Shown: positions 25,324-34,387 of the stretch, piece by piece
Position numbering within the stretch: position 1 is the stretch's first letter
Layout: every line of letters starts with the position of its first letter
Origin: Mycobacterium cookii
GTDB taxonomy: Bacteria; Actinomycetota; Actinomycetes; Mycobacteriales; Mycobacteriaceae
Direction of reading: 5' to 3'
DNA length: 64,000 nt
Assembly: GCF_010727945.1 (NCBI RefSeq)
Contig: NZ_AP022569.1
Coordinates: 5,208,001 to 5,272,000, forward strand
Translations under genes and position numbers: made by a program
The notes under the pieces: generated by a model
Seen by the model: the letters and a program-made list of their open reading frames with translations, nothing else
Databases searched by the model: none
Told to the model about the DNA's origin: nothing

Positions 25324-26804
25324 CAGGGCGCGTGACCGCCGAGGCGGCGTTGTTGTTCGACGACGTCGTCAAGGTCCTTGAGCCTTCGCATCCCGGCCAG
25401 CGGCTGGTTCATCCGTCGATTGTTCGCAAGGGGTTTGGCGTTGCGGTCCAGGAACCACCAATAGCCGCCGGTGAACGGGCACGCATGGTCGCCCACCCGT
25501 TCGGTGGGGCGGTACCGGCACTGGCCGCAGTAGTCGCTCATCCGGTTGATGTAGGCGCCGCCGGAGGTGTAGGGCTTGGTTGCCATCAAGCCGCCGTCGG
25601 CGTGCTGCGACATGCCGACCACGTTGGCGACCATCACCCATTCGTAGCCGTCGACGAAGCAGCGGTGGAACCAGTCGGTGACGGCCGCGGGATTCCAGCC
25701 GCGCTGCAGCGCATAGTTGGACAACACCATCAGCCGCGGAATGTGGTGCACCCAACCGTGATCGCGCACCTGTGCCAGTACGTCCTTCAGGCAGTACGCG
25801 TCGAGCGCGTCGGCGTCCAATTCGGCGAACCATTTCGGGATGCGGGCGTGGGCGTCCAGCGCGTTGCGGCGGCGGTAACCCCTGCCGAAATGCCAGTAGA
25901 CGTGCCAGATGTAATCCCGCCAGCCGATCAGCTGCCGGATGTAGCCTTCGACGCTACCGATCGGCGCCTTGCCACTGCGGTAGGCGTGCTCGGCGGCGTA
26001 CGCGCAGTCCAACGGATCGAGCAGACCGAGGTTCATCGGTGCCGACAGCAGACTGTGCGCCATGAAACGATCGCCGCTGAGCATCGCGTCTTCGTGAGGG
26101 CCAAAGTGCGGCAATCGATCTCGGATGAACACCTGGAGAGCAGCCTGCGCTTCGGAGGCGGTCACGGCAAATTCCCGCGGGCCGTCGCGGCCGACGAAGG
26201 CAACCTCGCCGTCGCGTTCCCAGCGGTCCAGATCTTCGCGAACCTGCTCGTCGATCTCGTCCTCGTCGGGCCGCCACGGGGGCTTGACGCCCAGGTCGTC
26301 GGCTTTCGCCGGCGCAGGCTCGCGGTTGTCGGCGTCGAAGTTCCACCGCCCCTCGGCGGGACGGTTGCCGTCCATCAGCAGGTCGAACCGGCGGCGCGCG
26401 TCGCGGTAGAAGTTCTCCAGCTTCAACGTCTGATGCCCCTGGGCCCATTTTCCGAAGGCTTCCCGGTCGGTGCAGAACCCGCGGGCGGGCAACACGTCGA
26501 CGTGTGAAATCGAGCGCACGAACCGGTCGGCGGCCCACGATGTCGGCTGGCACACGCTGATCGGGTCGCCGACCTGGTCCAGGGCCTCGCGGTAGGTGCG
26601 GGTTTGCAGGAACGTGGCCTGGTCACCGAGTTCGGCCGCGCGGTGGCGCAACGCCGACAACACCAGGTGCGCTTTGCGGCGGTGAAAGCGGCGGCGGGTG
26701 AACGCCGCCTGCGATTCGACCAGCAGCACCGGCTGGTCGGGTTCGTCGAGGAAGTGCGGCCCGAGCTGGTCGGCGAAACACCAGCGCCGGGTGTGGGTAC
26801 CCAT
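25323..26804 (-). CDS. FeS-type bacterial cryptochrome/(6-4) photolyase (PhrB-like)
   Basis: 493 residues. Four cysteines at 338, 426, 429 and 442 have the same spacing as the [4Fe-4S] ligands of Agrobacterium PhrB (350, 438, 441, 454). The FAD-binding region includes IRQLIGWRDYIWHVYWHFG and WVHHIPRLMVLSNYALQRGW, and the C-terminal cluster lies near DYCGQC. Such enzymes repair (6-4) photoproducts using FAD and a lumazine chromophore, or act as light sensors. It is divergent from the PPOX gene over 45 bp. Confidence 0.9.
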   Translation of the reverse strand: MGTHTRRWCFADQLGPHFLDEPDQPVLLVESQAAFTRRRFHRRKAHLVLSALRHRAAELGDQATFLQTRTYREALDQVGDPISVCQPTSWAADRFVRSISHVDVLPARGFCTDREAFGKWAQGHQTLKLENFYRDARRRFDLLMDGNRPAEGRWNFDADNREPAPAKADDLGVKPPWRPDEDEIDEQVREDLDRWERDGEVAFVGRDGPREFAVTASEAQAALQVFIRDRLPHFGPHEDAMLSGDRFMAHSLLSAPMNLGLLDPLDCAYAAEHAYRSGKAPIGSVEGYIRQLIGWRDYIWHVYWHFGRGYRRRNALDAHARIPKWFAELDADALDAYCLKDVLAQVRDHGWVHHIPRLMVLSNYALQRGWNPAAVTDWFHRCFVDGYEWVMVANVVGMSQHADGGLMATKPYTSGGAYINRMSDYCGQCRYRPTERVGDHACPFTGGYWWFLDRNAKPLANNRRMNQPLAGMRRLKDLDDVVEQQRRLGGHAP

Positions 26805-26849
26805 CTGGCTGCCATACCCTCACAGGCAGGATCTGAACCAAGGAGCGTG

Positions 26850-27245
26850 ATGACAGACGCGGTGTCGGCGCTGGCCGCCGAGAAATTCGTATCGTTGACG
26901 ACGTTCAAGAAGGACGGCAGCGCCGTTGCGGCGCCGATGTGGATCGGCAAAGACGACGATCACCTGTTCTTCTGGACGCCGGCCGACAGCTGGAAAGCCA
27001 AGCGGGCCAGGAACAATCCGCAGGTGATCATGGCGCCGAGCAGCCGTTCCGGCAAAGTTCGCCAGGGCGCTGTTCAGGTGCATGGCGAAGCCGAGGTCAT
27101 CACCGATGCCGCGACCGTCGAGCGGTTGGCCGGCCTGATCCGTCGCAAATACGGGTTTGAGTTCACCATCGTGACGTTCCTCGAGCGCCTGCTCGCGCGT
27201 AGCCGCAAGCCACGGGTGATCCTGCGGGTCGCGCTGGCTGATTGA
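26850..27245 (+). CDS. PPOX-class, probably F420-dependent, oxidoreductase
   Basis: 131 residues, split-barrel flavin/F420-binding fold: AEKFVSLTTFKKDGSAVAAPMWIG, then DHLFFWTPADSWKAKRARNNPQV, and VQVHGEAEVI. Substrate unknown; homologues in mycobacteria bind F420. AGGAG at 26841-26845 supports ATG 26850; a GTG directly before it is an alternative. Upstream open frame lies within the photolyase gene. Confidence 0.8.
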   Translation: MTDAVSALAAEKFVSLTTFKKDGSAVAAPMWIGKDDDHLFFWTPADSWKAKRARNNPQVIMAPSSRSGKVRQGAVQVHGEAEVITDAATVERLAGLIRRKYGFEFTIVTFLERLLARSRKPRVILRVALAD

Positions 27246-27388
27246 CCGTTAGGGCTCAGGTGATTCCTGGCTGCATTCGGCTTGTTGGGAGCGTCGCCGT
27301 CGTGTGGCGGCAGTGTCCCGATCCGAACCGGAGCGCTTGCTGTTCCGCACCCGCAGCACTTGGCGCGTCCGCGCTGTAAGGGTGGGTC

Positions 27389-27416
27389 TTGACTGGCGAC
27401 AATCGCACGCTAGGAT
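27389..27416 (+). promoter_or_regulatory. Promoter upstream of tetR
   Basis: TTGACT (27389-27394), 16-bp spacer, TAGGAT (27411-27416): a good match to a vegetative mycobacterial promoter. Confidence 0.65.
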
Positions 27417-27418
27417 TC

Positions 27419-27434
27419 AATCAACTGATCGATT
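27419..27434. promoter_or_regulatory. Candidate TetR operator over the tetR transcription start
   Basis: AATCAACTGATCGATT, arms AATC/GATT with partial inner symmetry (10 of 16), just downstream of the -10 element, where binding would block initiation. Inference. Confidence 0.4.
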
Positions 27435-27490
27435 AATTCTGTTCGGTTCGGCACCGCGAGAGTTGCCAGAACTTCATGAGAGGAATATCG

Positions 27491-27520
27491 ATGTCCGACA
27501 CCGACTGTTTTCAATCGTGA
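27491..27520 (+). CDS. Nine-codon leader ORF coupled to tetR
   Basis: ATG TCC ... TCG TGA encodes MSDTDCFQS. It has its own GAGAGGA about 6 bp upstream, and its TGA overlaps the tetR GTG (GTGA). This looks like a translated upstream ORF that delivers ribosomes to tetR, whose GTG has no clear Shine-Dalgarno of its own. Not large enough for family assignment. Confidence 0.5.
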   Translation: MSDTDCFQS

Positions 27521-28188
27521 CCAAAGCCCCCACGGTGGCGGCGGTGACAGTTCAGCTCGGTCGACCGGTCGGGTCCAACGGACCAGAGACGCGGCGGCGG
27601 ATCATCACCGCGGCCATGCGCTGTGTTGCCGAAAAGGGCTACTCGCAAGCCTCAATTCGCGAGATCGCCCGCGAGGCCCAAATGACCAGCGGCAGCCTTT
27701 ATCACTACTTTAAGAACAAGTCCGAATTGCTGAAAGCCACCGTCGAGGAGATCGAAGCCATTGCGCTGCCTCGGCTGCGCGCAGCCGGTCAGCGCGGTGC
27801 CGACGTCATAGAGCGTCTCGAGTCCGTACTCGACGAGTCGGATCGGCTGATGCACGAATACCCCTATCTGGCAACCTTTGAGCGGGCGCTCCGCGCTGAA
27901 AGCGCCGCCTATCTGCGGCGAGGTGATCCCGACCGGGTGGGCTTTCAAGCGTTGCGCGACATCATCGTCGGCATTGTCGACGACGCGTCGGAGCGTGGCG
28001 AGCTAGCCGCTGACAGCGATCCCGCCGGAACCGTCGATGCGATCTACGCGCTCACCCGAGGCCTGACTGAGCAGGCCACGAACCTACCCCCAGATGCCTA
28101 TCACGCCGCATTGCGGTCAGCCAAACAACTAATCCGCGGCGCATTGTTCAGCCCGCAACTCAAACCTATTCGCAGACAACGAAACTGA
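27517..28188 (+). CDS. TetR-family transcriptional regulator
   Basis: 223 residues. An N-terminal HTH, about 25-70: IITAAMRCVAEKGYSQASIREIAREAQMTSGSLYHYFKNKSELLKA. A C-terminal ligand domain follows. GTG 27517 is chosen because it is coupled to the leader ORF and lies upstream of the HTH; earlier in-frame codons precede the promoter. It is followed after 10 bp by the CYP125-like gene and probably represses its own island (P450, FadD, possibly the opposed cupin-BVMO pair). Confidence 0.85.
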   Translation: MTKAPTVAAVTVQLGRPVGSNGPETRRRIITAAMRCVAEKGYSQASIREIAREAQMTSGSLYHYFKNKSELLKATVEEIEAIALPRLRAAGQRGADVIERLESVLDESDRLMHEYPYLATFERALRAESAAYLRRGDPDRVGFQALRDIIVGIVDDASERGELAADSDPAGTVDAIYALTRGLTEQATNLPPDAYHAALRSAKQLIRGALFSPQLKPIRRQRN

Positions 28189-28198
28189 GGAGTCTTTC

Positions 28199-29455
28199 AT
28201 GTCTTGCCCGAATCTGTCAGCCGGATTCGATTTCACCGACCCCGACATTTATGCCGAGCGGCTACCGGTCGACGAACTCGCCGAGCTGCGGCGGACCGCG
28301 CCCATTTGGTGGAACGACCAAGCGATCGGGAAGGGCGGCTTCAACGACGGCGGATTCTGGGTGGTGACCAGGCACAAGGATGTCAAGGAGGTGTCGCTGC
28401 GCAACGATGTCTTCTCGACCTATCAGAACACCGCGATCCCGCGATTCCCCGATGATGTAAATCGGGACAACATCGACGCGGCGCGTGCGTCCCTACTCAA
28501 CATGGATGCGCCGCACCACACGCGCCTGCGCAAGATTATCTCGCGCGGGTTCACACCGCGGGCCGTCGAGCGATTGCGCACCGAGCTCAATGAGCGCGCG
28601 CAAAGCATCGCGAAAAACGCAGCAGCCCATGGCTTCGGAGACTTCGTCGAGCATGTGTCTTGCCAGTTGCCATTGCAGGCAATCGCCGGGCTGCTCGACG
28701 TGCCGCTGCAGGACCGCGACAAGCTCTTCGCTTGGTGCAACGAAATGACCGGCAGCGAAGACCCCGAATACGCGGACATTGACGGTCAAGCTTCGTCGGT
28801 GCAGGTGCTCACTTACGCCATGCAGCTGGCCGACATCAGGGCGAAGAGTCCCGGCGATGACATCGTCACTACGTTGCTCAACTCCGACATCGATGGCGAG
28901 AGGCTCTCCGACGACGAATTCGGCTTTTTCGTTTTGACTCTCGCCGTAGCCGGAAACGACACGACGCGTCACTCCATCACCCAGGGAATGATGGCGTTCG
29001 ATGAGTTTCCCGAACAGTGGGAAATCTACAAGCGGTTGCGTCCGCAGACCGCTGCCGACGAAATCGTGCGATGGGCCACTCCGATCACCGCCTTTCAGCG
29101 CACCGCGCTGGAAGACACCTCGCTGTCCGGCGTGCAATTCAAGAAGGGCCAGCGAGTGGTGATGTTTTACCGCTCAGCCAATTTCGATGAAGCGGTCTTC
29201 CAGGACCCGCACAATTTCAACATTCTGCGGGACCCCAACCCGCATGTCGGGTTCGGCGGCACGGGTGCGCACTACTGCATCGGGGCGAACCTGGCCCGGA
29301 TGACCATCAACCTGATCTTCAACGCCATCGCCGATCACATGCCGAATCTCACATCGATGTCAGAGCCCGAGCGACTACGGTCGGGGTGGCTGAATGGCAT
29401 CAAGCATTGGCAAGTCGACTACGGAACTACGAACAGCCCGAATGGGATTGAATGA
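28199..29455 (+). CDS. Cytochrome P450, CYP125 family
   Basis: 418 residues. The heme-thiolate motif GFGGTGAHYCIGANLARM has Cys360, the I-helix is AVAGNDTTR, and ERLRSGW/KHWQVDY ends the protein. Long stretches match M. tuberculosis CYP125A1, e.g. DAPHHTRLRKIISRGFTPRAV and WLNGIKHWQVDY. CYP125 oxidises the terminal side-chain carbon of cholesterol. Here it sits outside the sterol catabolic locus, after a tetR and coupled to a FadD, so it may be a paralogue for another sterol or terpenoid. GAGGAG lies before ATG 28199. Confidence 0.87.
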   Translation: MSCPNLSAGFDFTDPDIYAERLPVDELAELRRTAPIWWNDQAIGKGGFNDGGFWVVTRHKDVKEVSLRNDVFSTYQNTAIPRFPDDVNRDNIDAARASLLNMDAPHHTRLRKIISRGFTPRAVERLRTELNERAQSIAKNAAAHGFGDFVEHVSCQLPLQAIAGLLDVPLQDRDKLFAWCNEMTGSEDPEYADIDGQASSVQVLTYAMQLADIRAKSPGDDIVTTLLNSDIDGERLSDDEFGFFVLTLAVAGNDTTRHSITQGMMAFDEFPEQWEIYKRLRPQTAADEIVRWATPITAFQRTALEDTSLSGVQFKKGQRVVMFYRSANFDEAVFQDPHNFNILRDPNPHVGFGGTGAHYCIGANLARMTINLIFNAIADHMPNLTSMSEPERLRSGWLNGIKHWQVDYGTTNSPNGIE

Positions 29456-31086
29456 TCCACATCCTCACACGCTTTGCTAAGCGGCTCCGTGACGAATTCT
29501 GGGCAATGCGGCAGGTGGCACGTGCCGGCGGTTTGACACCGATTCCGTTAAGCCGTCTTCGCGCGATCGCACGTGCGATGCGTGCCTACGGCCCAGTCGG
29601 AGCGGCGGTCAGCATGGCGGCGTTCCGTTACCGTGACCGAGTCGCGCTGATCGACGACCGCGGCGCGCTGACTTTTGCCGACCTCGAAGCACGCTCGAAC
29701 GCAGTGGCCAACGCCTGGCGCCGCCAGGGCCTTCGGGCCGGAGACGGTGTCGGCATTCTCGCCCGCAATCATCGGGGATTCTGGGATGCGCTGTTTGGCG
29801 CGGCCAAGAGTGGCGCGCGAATTGTGCTGCTCAATAGTGATTTTGGTGGCGCTCAGCTCGCCGACGTCGTCCGCCGCGAAGGCATAGACCTGCTTGTGCA
29901 TGACGCGGAATACGCTGAGCAGGTCTCTAGTATCGCGGCTCGCCCTCGAACAACAACGGCTTGGAGCGACAAGCCGGTGCCGGGCTGCCTCGAAATGCTT
30001 ATCGCCAAGGGTGATTGCTCTCCGCCACCCAGGCCTGGTGTTGAGTCCAAACTGGTTATCTTGACCAGCGGTACGACTGGGAGTCCCAAAGGGGCGCTTC
30101 GCGCTCAACCGCGCTCGCTCATGCCGGCCGGTGCATTGCTCAGCAGAGTCCCGTTCCGTGCGCGGGAAGTCACCGAATGTGCTGTGCCACTCTTTCACGC
30201 GCTCGGATTTGGTCACCTCATGCTTGCCATGCTCTTCGGCTCAACGCTGTTGGTACACCGTAGGTTTGATGCCGAGCAGACAATAGGCAGCCTTTCCGGG
30301 CGCCGCGCGACCGCGATCATCGCGGTACCGATCATGCTGCGGCGCATCATCGACCTCGGCCCGCAGACATGGAAGGAGTATGACCTCTCCGCGCTGCGCG
30401 TGATCTTCGTTGCCGGATCACAGTTGGGGGGCAGCCTGTGCCGCGAGGCAATGGATGTCTTCGGCCCAGTCGTCTACAACATGTACGGCTCAACGGAAGT
30501 CGCCTACGCCACCATTGCCACCCCTGAAGACCTTGACGCCGAGCCGAACTGCGTCGGGCAGGTGATGCCCGGCGCCATCGTGAGATTGTTTGACGAGTAC
30601 GGGCAGGGGGTGCCGGCGGGCACACGTGGGCGGGTATTTGTCGGTAATGGAATTCAGTTCGACGGCTACACCGGCGGAGGCGGCAAGAAATCGATTGACG
30701 GCCTGCTCGCCACCGGCGACATCGGCCACTTTGACGGATCGGGCCGACTGTTCATCGACGGCCGAGCCGACGACATGATCGTCTCGGGAGGCGAAAACGT
30801 GTTCCCTGCCGAGGTCGAGGAGGCACTTGCCGGCCATCCGGACATCATGGAGGCAGCGGTGATCGGCGTGCCCGACGGCGAATACGGGCAACGTCTACGC
30901 AGTTTCATCGTCCCGCGGCCGGGCGCAACGCTCAGCGAAAGTGACGTCAGGGCGTATGTCCGCCGTCGATTGGCACGCTTCAAAGTTCCGCGCGACGTCC
31001 GCTTCGTCGACGCGCTGCCCCGCAACCCGGCCGGCAAGGTCACCAAAAACCTGCTCGACAGGGGTCATGAGCAGGCCGACCGATGA
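29452..31086 (+). CDS. Fatty-acyl/steroid-acid CoA ligase (FadD family)
   Basis: 544 residues, ANL superfamily. P-loop-like LTSGTTGSPKGALR, then NMYGSTE, ATGDIGHFD and the C-terminal GKVTKN with the catalytic Lys. It activates a carboxylic acid to its CoA thioester via acyl-AMP. ATG 29452 overlaps the P450 stop (ATGA). A coupled P450 plus ligase predicts oxidation of a side chain to an acid followed by activation. Substrate not deducible from sequence. Confidence 0.85.
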   Translation: MIHILTRFAKRLRDEFWAMRQVARAGGLTPIPLSRLRAIARAMRAYGPVGAAVSMAAFRYRDRVALIDDRGALTFADLEARSNAVANAWRRQGLRAGDGVGILARNHRGFWDALFGAAKSGARIVLLNSDFGGAQLADVVRREGIDLLVHDAEYAEQVSSIAARPRTTTAWSDKPVPGCLEMLIAKGDCSPPPRPGVESKLVILTSGTTGSPKGALRAQPRSLMPAGALLSRVPFRAREVTECAVPLFHALGFGHLMLAMLFGSTLLVHRRFDAEQTIGSLSGRRATAIIAVPIMLRRIIDLGPQTWKEYDLSALRVIFVAGSQLGGSLCREAMDVFGPVVYNMYGSTEVAYATIATPEDLDAEPNCVGQVMPGAIVRLFDEYGQGVPAGTRGRVFVGNGIQFDGYTGGGGKKSIDGLLATGDIGHFDGSGRLFIDGRADDMIVSGGENVFPAEVEEALAGHPDIMEAAVIGVPDGEYGQRLRSFIVPRPGATLSESDVRAYVRRRLARFKVPRDVRFVDALPRNPAGKVTKNLLDRGHEQADR

Positions 31087-31137
31087 GGGCACGCACTTGC
31101 GACAATTGCGGCGTTCCGGCGGTCGGCATCCGTGCGA

Positions 31138-31617
31138 TCAGGCCAAAACCTGGCCCGCCTCGAAATCGGCGACCAGCGAGTCGATGGTGATTTCGGCAAC
31201 GAGGTTCATGTCGGCGTCGAAAATTTCATAGAGCAACCCAGTGGGGGAGTCGGGCCTCGCACCGAAATAGACCAAACCGCCGTCCTTTCCGCCGCGCTCC
31301 AGATGCGGCTTGAGGTCGTTACCGGTCAGCGCGTAATCACCGGCCCGGCGGAATCGATGGTTGCCGGTCGAACCGTCTTGTTCGACGTCCCATAGATGTT
31401 GCTCACCGGCGAGGACGATGACGCTGGTAGTCGCCGCATGCCGGTGAATTGGACAGTGCCCGCCATCACCTTGCCAGCGCACCACCATGTCGAGCGAGCA
31501 GGCGTCGCGGTCGTAGCCCAGTATCGTGTAGTCGTGGTGAATTTTGTACCGCGAGCCGGGACGTCCGGTGACTTCCTTCCATCGGAAGCGGGACGCGTCG
31601 AATGTGCCATCAATCAT
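31138..31617 (-). CDS. Cupin-like hypothetical protein
   Basis: 159 residues. A small beta-barrel pattern is suggested by DMVVRWQGDGGHCPIHRHAATTSVIVLAGEQHLWD, where an H-x-H pair and following histidine resemble a cupin metal site. Function unknown. ATG 31617 overlaps the stop of the upstream BVMO gene (ATGA), indicating coupling. Converges on the FadD gene. Confidence 0.6.
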   Translation of the reverse strand: MIDGTFDASRFRWKEVTGRPGSRYKIHHDYTILGYDRDACSLDMVVRWQGDGGHCPIHRHAATTSVIVLAGEQHLWDVEQDGSTGNHRFRRAGDYALTGNDLKPHLERGGKDGGLVYFGARPDSPTGLLYEIFDADMNLVAEITIDSLVADFEAGQVLA

Positions 31618-33437
31618 GAGCGATCTCCCGAATATTGATCAGTGTGCGTCACCTGCCGGACGGCGAACCCCTCGAAGCTGCCCGCGGACCGCCAGGCGTC
31701 CAGGATGTCGGCGTATTCGGTTGGGCTGCCGAAGAAGAAACTGTCCTGGTTGAGTCGTGCGTCGGCGCGGCCTTCGCGGTTGTAGTAACCCGGGGTGCAG
31801 GATTCCCGCCGGCCGGCGATCACGCTCGAGCGTTGGACGACGGTGTCCACCCAGGCGGCTTCGGCGTCCGAGGTGGCTTCCAGCTCCGCGATACCGTTCT
31901 TCAACGCGTTGGCGATCACCCAGGCGATATGCCGCGACTGGGTGTCGATCAGATACGGGAAGTTCACCGTAAAACCGGATTGGGCGATGCTTTCGATGAA
32001 GCAGTTCGGGAAGCCACTGACGTGCACGCCGTGCAACGAGCGCACGCCGTCGGCCCATTTGTCGGTGAGGGTCAACCCGTCGCGACCGATGATCTCGAAG
32101 CCGGTGCGCTGCGAGTAACTGGTGCCGACTTCGAACCCGGTAGCGAAAATCAAACAGTCCAAAGGGTATTCGACGCCGTCCACCGTGACGCCGTTCGCGG
32201 TGATCTGCTCGACTCCCCGGCCATGGGTATCGACCAGGCTGACGTTGTCGCGGTTGAAGGCCTGCAGATATTCGTCGTGGAAGCACGGCCGTTTGCAGTA
32301 GTACCCGTACCACGGCTTGAGCGCCTCCGCGGTGGCGGCGTCGGTGACGACGGCTTGCACGCGCGCCCGGATCTCCTCCATCTTGGCGAAGTCGGCCATC
32401 TCGGCGGCGTTCGGCCCGCCCTCGTTGACGATCGGCATCTTCTTGGTGAGGCTGGTCCAGGCATCGTCGACCAGGTCTTCATCGGATGTTCCTCCGGCAG
32501 TGAGGATTTGGAAATTCTCGATCCGTCGCTGCTGCCAGCCGGGTTCCAGCGACGCCGCCCACTCCGGCTCGGTCGGCCGGTTGGCTCGCACGTCGACCGT
32601 CGACGGGGTGCGCTGAAAGACGAACAGTTCCCGCACCGCCTCGGCCAGACGTGGCACGCACTGGATAGCCGTCGCGCCCGTCCCGATGATCCCGACCCGC
32701 TTGTCCGACAGCCCGCTCAGATCGGTACCGGTGTAGGTGTAATCCCATCGGCTGGTATGGAAGGCGTGGCCTTTGAAATCTGTAATACCTTTGATGCCAG
32801 GTAGTTTGGGCTTCTGCAGATAGCCGTTGGCCATCGCGACGAAGCGGGCGCGAATCTCGTCACCCCGGTCTGTGGTGATCAGCCAGCGCGAACTGTCCTG
32901 CTGCCAACGGATTTCCCGCACCTCGGTCTGCAGGCACGCATTTCGGTACAGGTCATAGTGTTCTGCGATGCGGCGGCAATGAGCGAAGATCTCGGCGCCC
33001 TTGGCATACTTCTCGGTCGGGATGTAGCCGAGTTCTTCAAGTAGTGGCATGTAGACGTAGGACTCGACGTCGCAGGCGATTCCGGGATAGCGGTTCCAGT
33101 ACCAGGTCCCGCCGACGTCGGCGGCTTTGTCGATCATCCGCACGTTGTCGACGCCGAGTTGTTTGCAGCGTGCCCCGATCAGCAGCCCGCCGAAGCCCGC
33201 GCCGACGACCGCGACGTCGACCGAGTCGGCGATCGGCTCGCGCTCGAAACCCGGATCCGCCCACGGGTCGTCACCGAACCGGCTGAAGGCTCCGGAGATT
33301 TCCACGTATTGGGAGATGCCGTCGGAGCGCAGCCGACGCCGGCGTTCCTCGGCGTATTTGGTGCGCAGCGCGTCGGGGTCGAACGGTCCTGCGCTGCTGC
33401 TAGACGTCACGGCTGAATAGTGAACCAATTTTTTCAC
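31614..33437 (-). CDS. Baeyer-Villiger type flavin monooxygenase
   Basis: 607 residues. First dinucleotide motif VVGAGFGGLLIG (about residue 77), then GGTWYWNRYPGIACDVES, the BVMO-type fingerprint FKGHAFHTSRWDY, and a second Rossmann GTGATAIQ. It should insert oxygen next to a ketone using FAD and NADPH. GTG 33437 gives the longest protein; GTG 33410 is an alternative. Coupled to the cupin gene and facing the P450/FadD pair, it may act on the same ketone-bearing terpenoid or sterol (inference). Confidence 0.85.
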   Translation of the reverse strand: MKKLVHYSAVTSSSSAGPFDPDALRTKYAEERRRRLRSDGISQYVEISGAFSRFGDDPWADPGFEREPIADSVDVAVVGAGFGGLLIGARCKQLGVDNVRMIDKAADVGGTWYWNRYPGIACDVESYVYMPLLEELGYIPTEKYAKGAEIFAHCRRIAEHYDLYRNACLQTEVREIRWQQDSSRWLITTDRGDEIRARFVAMANGYLQKPKLPGIKGITDFKGHAFHTSRWDYTYTGTDLSGLSDKRVGIIGTGATAIQCVPRLAEAVRELFVFQRTPSTVDVRANRPTEPEWAASLEPGWQQRRIENFQILTAGGTSDEDLVDDAWTSLTKKMPIVNEGGPNAAEMADFAKMEEIRARVQAVVTDAATAEALKPWYGYYCKRPCFHDEYLQAFNRDNVSLVDTHGRGVEQITANGVTVDGVEYPLDCLIFATGFEVGTSYSQRTGFEIIGRDGLTLTDKWADGVRSLHGVHVSGFPNCFIESIAQSGFTVNFPYLIDTQSRHIAWVIANALKNGIAELEATSDAEAAWVDTVVQRSSVIAGRRESCTPGYYNREGRADARLNQDSFFFGSPTEYADILDAWRSAGSFEGFAVRQVTHTDQYSGDRS

Positions 33438-33550
33438 CCGGGCAACGCCGAAATGCAGCTAACTGTTCGAATTGCCGCTGCGACATCGTCATCTAGCGTG
33501 CACGGACACGTTACGGCTCCGATGCCAGTTAGCTGATCAACAACGCAACA

Positions 33551-34387
33551 GTGGCGCGCATGAGCATGGATACGGTACTCATACCCTCGCACCGGCCGGA
33601 GAAACCGGCCGATCCGCGCTACTCGTTGTTGCTGTCCACCGACCCCGTGCAGATCGAGGCCGCCCAGCGGCTTCGTTACGACGTGTTCAGCAGCGAGCCC
33701 GGATTCGGGCTGACCGGCCAGGACGGCGGGCTCGACGTCGACCTCTTCGACGAGCACTGCGACCACTTGCTGGTGCGCGAGGACAACTCCGGCGAGCTGG
33801 TCGGCTGCTACCGGATGCTCTCACCGTACGGTGCCGCCGCAGCCGGCGGCCTTTACACCGCAACGGAATTCGACATCACAGCACTGGATGCACTGCGGCC
33901 GTCGCTGGTGGAGATGGGGCGCGCGGTGGTGCACAACGACCATCGCAACGGCGCTGTGGTCCTGCTGATGTGGGCCGGCATCCTGGCCTATCTGGATCGC
34001 TGCGACTTCGACTACGTCACCGGCTGCGTGTCGGTGCCGGTGGCGAACGCCGGCGAACCACCGGGCACCCAGATCCGCGGGGTCCGGGACTTCGTGCTGC
34101 GTCGCCATCCGGCTCCCGACGATTACCGGGTGCACCCGCACCGGCCGGTGATCATCGACGGGCGCCCACTCGACGAGATCCCGCCGCCCGCGCGGCCGGC
34201 GATACCGCCGCTGATGCGCGGTTATCTGCGACTGGGCGCCCGGATATGCGGCGAACCGGCCCACGATGCCGCGTTCGGTGTCGGTGATTTCCCCGCGCTG
34301 CTGGACAAGCGCCTGGCCGACACCCGCTACCTGCGACGACTCCGGTCGATCTCGGCGGCCACCGAGGCAGCAAGCAAGGTCGCGTGA
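33551..34387 (+). CDS. GNAT/OlsB-like N-acyltransferase (Rv3027c orthologue)
   Basis: 278 residues, resembling ornithine-acyl-ACP N-acyltransferases and hemolysin-type acetyltransferases: [36 protein letters not shown], and [20 protein letters not shown]. It probably makes an acyl-amide lipid or transfers an acyl group. GTG 33551 and ATG 33560 are both possible starts. The stop overlaps the plsC start (ATGA). Same order as M. tuberculosis Rv3027c-Rv3026c. Confidence 0.8.
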   Translation: MARMSMDTVLIPSHRPEKPADPRYSLLLSTDPVQIEAAQRLRYDVFSSEPGFGLTGQDGGLDVDLFDEHCDHLLVREDNSGELVGCYRMLSPYGAAAAGGLYTATEFDITALDALRPSLVEMGRAVVHNDHRNGAVVLLMWAGILAYLDRCDFDYVTGCVSVPVANAGEPPGTQIRGVRDFVLRRHPAPDDYRVHPHRPVIIDGRPLDEIPPPARPAIPPLMRGYLRLGARICGEPAHDAAFGVGDFPALLDKRLADTRYLRRLRSISAATEAASKVA

